Assembly: GCA_910577495.1 (NCBI GenBank)
Contig: CAJTML010000085.1
Location: 1-9,314, forward strand
Length of the DNA stretch: 9,314 bases
DNA from: an uncultured Eggerthellaceae bacterium
GTDB lineage: Bacteria; Actinomycetota; Coriobacteriia; Coriobacteriales; Eggerthellaceae
Direction: 5' to 3'
In this document: positions 5,853 to 9,314 of the stretch, one piece after another
Layout of the letters: each line of letters opens with the position of its first letter
How positions within the stretch are numbered: the stretch's first letter is position 1
Position numbers and translations under genes: made by a program
Notes under the pieces: generated by a model
Seen by the model: only the letters and a program-made list of their open reading frames with translations
The model's database searches: none
What the model was told of the DNA's origin: nothing

Positions 5853-5867
5853 CAGAGAGGAAATCTC

Positions 5868-7571
5868 ATGTCGAACCAGCAGCCGCAAGCGCACTTCCCA
5901 GCGCAAACTCATATGACGCGTCGCAGCTTTGTCGGAGGGGCTGCGGGCGTGAGCGCGTGGGCACTGTTAGCGGCCACGCTTACGGGTTGCGGTGGTACCG
6001 GTGAGAGCACGTCGGCGCCAGGAGGCGGCAGTGGCGCTGCAGGTGCAACCGATGGCGCAACGCCCACCCAGGTGATTGTCACCATGACGCCTGGCTCGGA
6101 ACCGCCAGCGGGCTTCGACCCCTTTGTGAGCTGGGGGTGTGGTGAGCACGTGCATGAGCCGCTCATTCAATCTACCCTTATTACTACCAACACCGACCTG
6201 ACGTTCAAAAACGACCTGGCCACCGACTACTCATGCTCAGATGATGGTCTGACCTGGACGTTCAAAATTCGCACGGACGTTGTTTTCTCTGACGGCGAAC
6301 CGCTGACTGCTCAGGATGTGGCCTTCACGCTAAACGGTATTGCCACCAACGAGGCTGCTGAGGCGGACTTGTCTATGGTGGCCGGTGTGCAAGCACCCGA
6401 TGATGAGACGGTCGTAATTACGCTCAACAAGCCCTTTAATGCGCTGCTCTATACTCTTGCGGTCGTGGGTATCGTGCCTGAACATGCCTACGATTCAATG
6501 TACGGATCAAACCCCATCGGCTCAGGCAGGTATATGGTTGAGCAGTGGGACAAAGGCCAGCAGGTCATCCTTCGTGCAAATCCGCTCTACTACGGAGATG
6601 CGCCCACCATTGAGCGGGTGGTTGTGGCTTTTATGGCGGAAGACGCCTCGCTTGCAGCCGCACAAGCTGGTCAGGTGGACGTGGCGTACACCTCAGCCAC
6701 GCTGGCTTCCGCGCTTCCGACAGGCTATGAGCTCATCAACTGCGCCTCGGTGGATTCGCGTGGCATCTCGCTGCCGTGCGTGCCTGCGGGGTCTGCGCCC
6801 ATCGTTGAGGGGGATGTGACCTATGAGGTGGGAAACAATGTGACCTCTGATCTGGCCATTCGCCAGGCAATCAACTATGGCGTGGATCGCGACGTGCTGG
6901 TTGAGCAGGTGCTCAACGGTTATGGCACGCCAGCGTTTAGCGTGAGCGACGGCATGCCGTGGGCGTCACCCGACATGCAGGTGACAACCGATGTTGCGCG
7001 CGCGCAAAAGCTGCTAGATGAGGCGGGGTGGCAAGTGGGTGCAGATGGCATTCGCGAAAAAGATGGCCAGCGTGCCTCGTTTGTACTCTGGTATATGGCG
7101 GGAGACTCGGTTCGCCAGGGTTTGGCGGAAGCCTTCGCCGCACAAATGCATGATCTCGGGATTGAAGTGGTGGTACAGGGCGCCTCCTTCGACGACATTT
7201 GTCCTCATCAGTACGCAGATCCGGTGCTGTGGGGTTGGGGGTCAAATTCGCCCACCGAAATTTACAACCTTACCTATTCGGATGGCTGGGGCAACTTCGC
7301 GCAGTATAAAAGTGATGAGGTGGACGCGTATCTGGACGCGGCGCTGGCATGTCCGGCGGTTGAGGATTCCTTTGAGTTGTGGCAACAAGCGCAGTGGGAT
7401 GGCGAAGGCGGCATTGCGCCCCAAGGTGGGGCAACGTGGGTGTGGTTAGCAAATATTGATCACTTGTATTTTGTGCGCGAGGGACTGCATCTGGCTGAGC
7501 AAAAGCCGCATCCGCATGGACACGGTTGGTCGCTTGTGAATAACGTTGATCAATGGGATTGGCTGGGGTAG
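5868..7571 (+). CDS. nikA: Nickel-type ABC transporter substrate-binding lipoprotein (SBP_bac_5 family)
   Basis: A 567-residue extracytoplasmic solute-binding protein of the peptide/nickel family. The N-terminus has a twin-arginine motif TRRSF (residues 17-21), a hydrophobic stretch (about 22-37) and a lipobox LTGC with Cys41, so it is predicted to be exported folded through Tat and anchored by lipid. A Gly/Ala/Ser-rich linker runs to about 65. The family fold follows: LTWTFKIRTDVVFSDGEPLT (128-147), GSGRYMVEQW (218-227), LAIRQAINYGVDRD (329-342) and AQKLLDEAGW (379-388). The C-terminus carries a His-rich HPHGHGW (548-554). GAGAGG (5855-5860) lies seven bases before ATG 5868; ATG 5913, just before the Arg pair, is a possible alternative. 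Nickel specificity is inferred from the operator upstream, not from proven ligands; peptide or another metal chelate remains possible. nikB follows after seven bases. Confidence 0.85.
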   Translation: MSNQQPQAHFPAQTHMTRRSFVGGAAGVSAWALLAATLTGCGGTGESTSAPGGGSGAAGATDGATPTQVIVTMTPGSEPPAGFDPFVSWGCGEHVHEPLIQSTLITTNTDLTFKNDLATDYSCSDDGLTWTFKIRTDVVFSDGEPLTAQDVAFTLNGIATNEAAEADLSMVAGVQAPDDETVVITLNKPFNALLYTLAVVGIVPEHAYDSMYGSNPIGSGRYMVEQWDKGQQVILRANPLYYGDAPTIERVVVAFMAEDASLAAAQAGQVDVAYTSATLASALPTGYELINCASVDSRGISLPCVPAGSAPIVEGDVTYEVGNNVTSDLAIRQAINYGVDRDVLVEQVLNGYGTPAFSVSDGMPWASPDMQVTTDVARAQKLLDEAGWQVGADGIREKDGQRASFVLWYMAGDSVRQGLAEAFAAQMHDLGIEVVVQGASFDDICPHQYADPVLWGWGSNSPTEIYNLTYSDGWGNFAQYKSDEVDAYLDAALACPAVEDSFELWQQAQWDGEGGIAPQGGATWVWLANIDHLYFVREGLHLAEQKPHPHGHGWSLVNNVDQWDWLG

Positions 7572-7578
7572 CTGCATC

Positions 7579-8604
7579 GTGAGTAAAGTACTGCTCCATA
7601 CCATTGCGAAGTTTATCCTGCTCATGCTGGGCGTGAGTTTGGTGACGTTTGTCCTGGTGAGCATGTCGCCCATTGATCCGGTGCAGGCAAACGTTGGCCA
7701 GGCAGCCTACCTGAATATGTCTGAGGCCAAGCGCGCCCAGCTGGCTGAATATTGGGGCAGCGGGCTTCCGCTCTGGGAGCGCTACGGCAATTGGCTCGGG
7801 GGTTTGCTACACGGGGACATGGGCATGTCGCTCAGGTACAACGCGCCGGTGGCTGAGGTGATTGCTACGCGCGCGCTTAACTCGCTTGCGCTTATGGGAT
7901 GCGCGTGGGTTGTCAGCGGCGTGCTCGGCTTTGTGCTGGGAATTGGTGCAGCACGGTGGCAAAACAGTGCGTTCGACCGCTTCGTGAAGGGCTACTGCTT
8001 TTTGTTGGCTTCCGTGCCGACGTTTTGGCTGGGGCTCATTATTCTGATGGTATTTGCAGTTACGCTCGGGTGGTTTCCGGTGGGCTTCTCGGTGCCACTG
8101 GGGATGTCGGCGGCCGATGTTGGTCTGGGCGAAGCGCTCCATCATATGGTACTTCCCGCGCTGACGCTTTCAGTGGTAGGGGTGGCAAACATTGCACTGC
8201 ACACCCGCGAAAAAGCCATTGACGTGCTTGAGTCTGACTACATTCGCTTTGCGTGTTCGCGCGGACTGACGCGCACGCAAGCCTTGCTCCATCACGGGCT
8301 TCGCAATATTGCACTGCCGGCATTAACACTGCAATGTGCCTCTATTGCTGAGATCTTTGGCGGCTCGGTGCTGGTAGAAGAGGTGTTTTCGTATCCGGGA
8401 CTGGGGCAGGCCGCGGTGACGGCTGGCCTTGGAGGGGATGTGGCGCTTTTGGCGGGCATCGCGCTGGTTTCAGCGGCGCTGGTGTTTGCGGGCAATCTGG
8501 TGGCAAACGTGCTCTATGGCGTGGTTGACGTGCGCATGAATGTGTCGCGAAAAACCCAGACAAGCGAAGGTGCGCCTGCGCAAGTAGACGGAGAGTGCTC
8601 ATGA
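7579..8604 (+). CDS. nikB: ABC transporter permease, NikB/DppB family
   Basis: An inner-membrane permease of 341 residues that would pair with the NikC-type partner to form the import channel. TM1 is about residues 10-29, followed by the long extracytoplasmic loop typical of this family, with YGNWLGGLLHGDMGMSLRY (69-87). Further hydrophobic segments lie near 100-124, 139-163, 189-208, 248-263 and 287-314. The cytoplasmic EAA loop that contacts the ATPases is at about 211-248 (DYIRFACSRGLTRTQALLHH). The conserved VEEVFSYPGLGQ is at 266-277. GTG 7579 is chosen because it gives a normal N-terminus, seven bases after the nikA stop; the upstream ribosome site is weak (GGGG at 7565-7568), consistent with coupling. 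An in-frame TTG at 7546 would overlap nikA by 26 bases. The stop overlaps the nikC start (ATGA). The family is clear; nickel as substrate is inferred from the operon. Confidence 0.88.
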   Translation: MSKVLLHTIAKFILLMLGVSLVTFVLVSMSPIDPVQANVGQAAYLNMSEAKRAQLAEYWGSGLPLWERYGNWLGGLLHGDMGMSLRYNAPVAEVIATRALNSLALMGCAWVVSGVLGFVLGIGAARWQNSAFDRFVKGYCFLLASVPTFWLGLIILMVFAVTLGWFPVGFSVPLGMSAADVGLGEALHHMVLPALTLSVVGVANIALHTREKAIDVLESDYIRFACSRGLTRTQALLHHGLRNIALPALTLQCASIAEIFGGSVLVEEVFSYPGLGQAAVTAGLGGDVALLAGIALVSAALVFAGNLVANVLYGVVDVRMNVSRKTQTSEGAPAQVDGECS

Positions 8605-9314
8605 TTTTGCACGAGCCGAAAAACCGTCGCTTGGCAAACCGCCGCTTGCTGTTGGTGGCAGTGGTTGGTGCGTGTGTGGCGCTTGTCGGTATCGTTATCT
8701 TTGGGTGTGCGGTCTATGACCAGGCAAACACCACTCACTTCGACCAAAAGAATCTTCCGCCCTCGTTTGCGCATCCGTTTGGCACCGACTGGATGGGTCA
8801 CGACATGTTTTTGCGCACCGCTGCCGGGCTTTCCACGAGCGTGCTTTTGGGCATGGTGGCCGCGTTGGTTTCGGCGCTGTTGGTGTTTGTGTTGGGTGCG
8901 GTGGCGGCCCTTGGCGGCAAGCGGGCTGACGCGGCGGTGTCGTGGCTCATTGATCTAATGATGGGCATCCCTCATATCGTGCTGCTCATTTTGATTTCGT
9001 ACGCGCTTGGTAAGGGCTTTTGGGGTGTAGCAGTCGGCATTGCGCTGACGCACTGGCCGTCGCTCACGCGTGTGATCCGCGCAGAAATTTTGCAGTGTAA
9101 AGAATCGCTTTTCGTGGGTGTGGCACGCTCGCTCGGGCAAAGTCGGGCTCGTATTGCACTTACGCATATGGTGCCCTATGTGTTGCCGCAGTTCATGGTG
9201 GGACTCATATTGCTCTTTCCACATGCTATTTTGCACGAGGCCGCGGTCACGTTTTTGGGCTTTGGTCTGCCCCCCGAGCAGCCTGCTCTTGGTGTGATCT
9301 TAAGCGAGGCTATG
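8601..9314 (+). CDS. nikC: ABC transporter permease, NikC/DppC family (3' end cut by window)
   Basis: The frame from ATG 8601 stays open for 238 codons to the last base, so only the C-terminal few dozen residues are missing. GGAGAG (8590-8595) lies five bases upstream and the start overlaps the nikB stop (ATGA). TM1 is about residues 16-38, followed by the family hallmark HPFGTDWMGHDMFLRTAAG (58-76). Further hydrophobic segments lie at about 78-104, 115-134, 140-150 and 196-210. DLMMGIPHIVLLI (118-130) is typical. The EAA loop is at about 161-197 (KESLFVGVARSLGQSRARIA), and HEAAVTFLGFGLPPEQPALG (212-231) follows. That last block recalls nickel-group NikC proteins more than dipeptide DppC, but this is from memory. 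The ATPase genes nikD and nikE would be expected just beyond the edge. Confidence 0.88.
   Translation, partial: MILHEPKNRRLANRRLLLVAVVGACVALVGIVIFGCAVYDQANTTHFDQKNLPPSFAHPFGTDWMGHDMFLRTAAGLSTSVLLGMVAALVSALLVFVLGAVAALGGKRADAAVSWLIDLMMGIPHIVLLILISYALGKGFWGVAVGIALTHWPSLTRVIRAEILQCKESLFVGVARSLGQSRARIALTHMVPYVLPQFMVGLILLFPHAILHEAAVTFLGFGLPPEQPALGVILSEAM

Noticed and set aside
5909..6170. Antisense frames opposite the nikA signal and linker region
   Set aside because: Shadow of a low-complexity Gly/Ala/Ser linker; the + strand signal peptide and lipobox are convincing.

Overview
The window is bacterial, GC-rich and gene-dense. Every gene I can support lies on the + strand, with short gaps and several stop/start overlaps. 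Gene content, the separate glmS, acpS and NAD(P)H-hydrate dehydratase genes in a row, and a twin-arginine lipoprotein as transporter binding protein suggest a high-GC Gram-positive bacterium, possibly class Coriobacteriia (Eggerthellaceae-like). That placement is an impression from family knowledge, not a search result; no rRNA or other taxonomic marker is present.

Left part (1-2505): a housekeeping run. The 3' end of glmS (glucosamine-6-phosphate synthase, cell-wall amino sugar supply) is followed by acpS (holo-acyl-carrier-protein synthase), which carries an odd N-terminal extension and a long Ala/Pro/Asp tail encoded by an imperfect 57-bp-period repeat. Fourteen bases later comes a standalone NAD(P)H-hydrate dehydratase (nnrD-like, without the epimerase domain). 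A 137-bp gap holds a GC-rich dyad and a perfect -35 box.

Middle part (2643-5716): a six-helix DUF308/HdeD-family membrane protein, then a 123-bp gap with a 14-bp-stem hairpin that ends on a TATAAT box, then full-length ligA (NAD-dependent DNA ligase). A small cysteine-rich YkgJ/YcgN-type protein is translationally coupled to ligA through a TAATG overlap.

Right part (5717-9314): a nickel-type ABC importer operon. The 151-bp leader holds an exact GTGTTAC-N13-GTAACAC dyad, matching the NikR operator consensus proposed for nickel operons in some bacteria. A further half-site lies upstream, and two more dyads lie between the operator and the first gene. Then come a Tat-exported substrate-binding lipoprotein (nikA-like), permease nikB-like, and permease nikC-like, the last cut off by the window edge after 238 codons. 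ATPase genes (nikD/nikE) would be expected just beyond the edge. The operator is the main reason to read the transporter as nickel rather than peptide specific.

No tRNA, rRNA, CRISPR array, insertion sequence, prophage or toxin-antitoxin locus was seen. No gap between genes exceeds 300 bases. The most distinctive items are the nickel-operator leader and the AcpS tail; I did not find a clearly new biological system.
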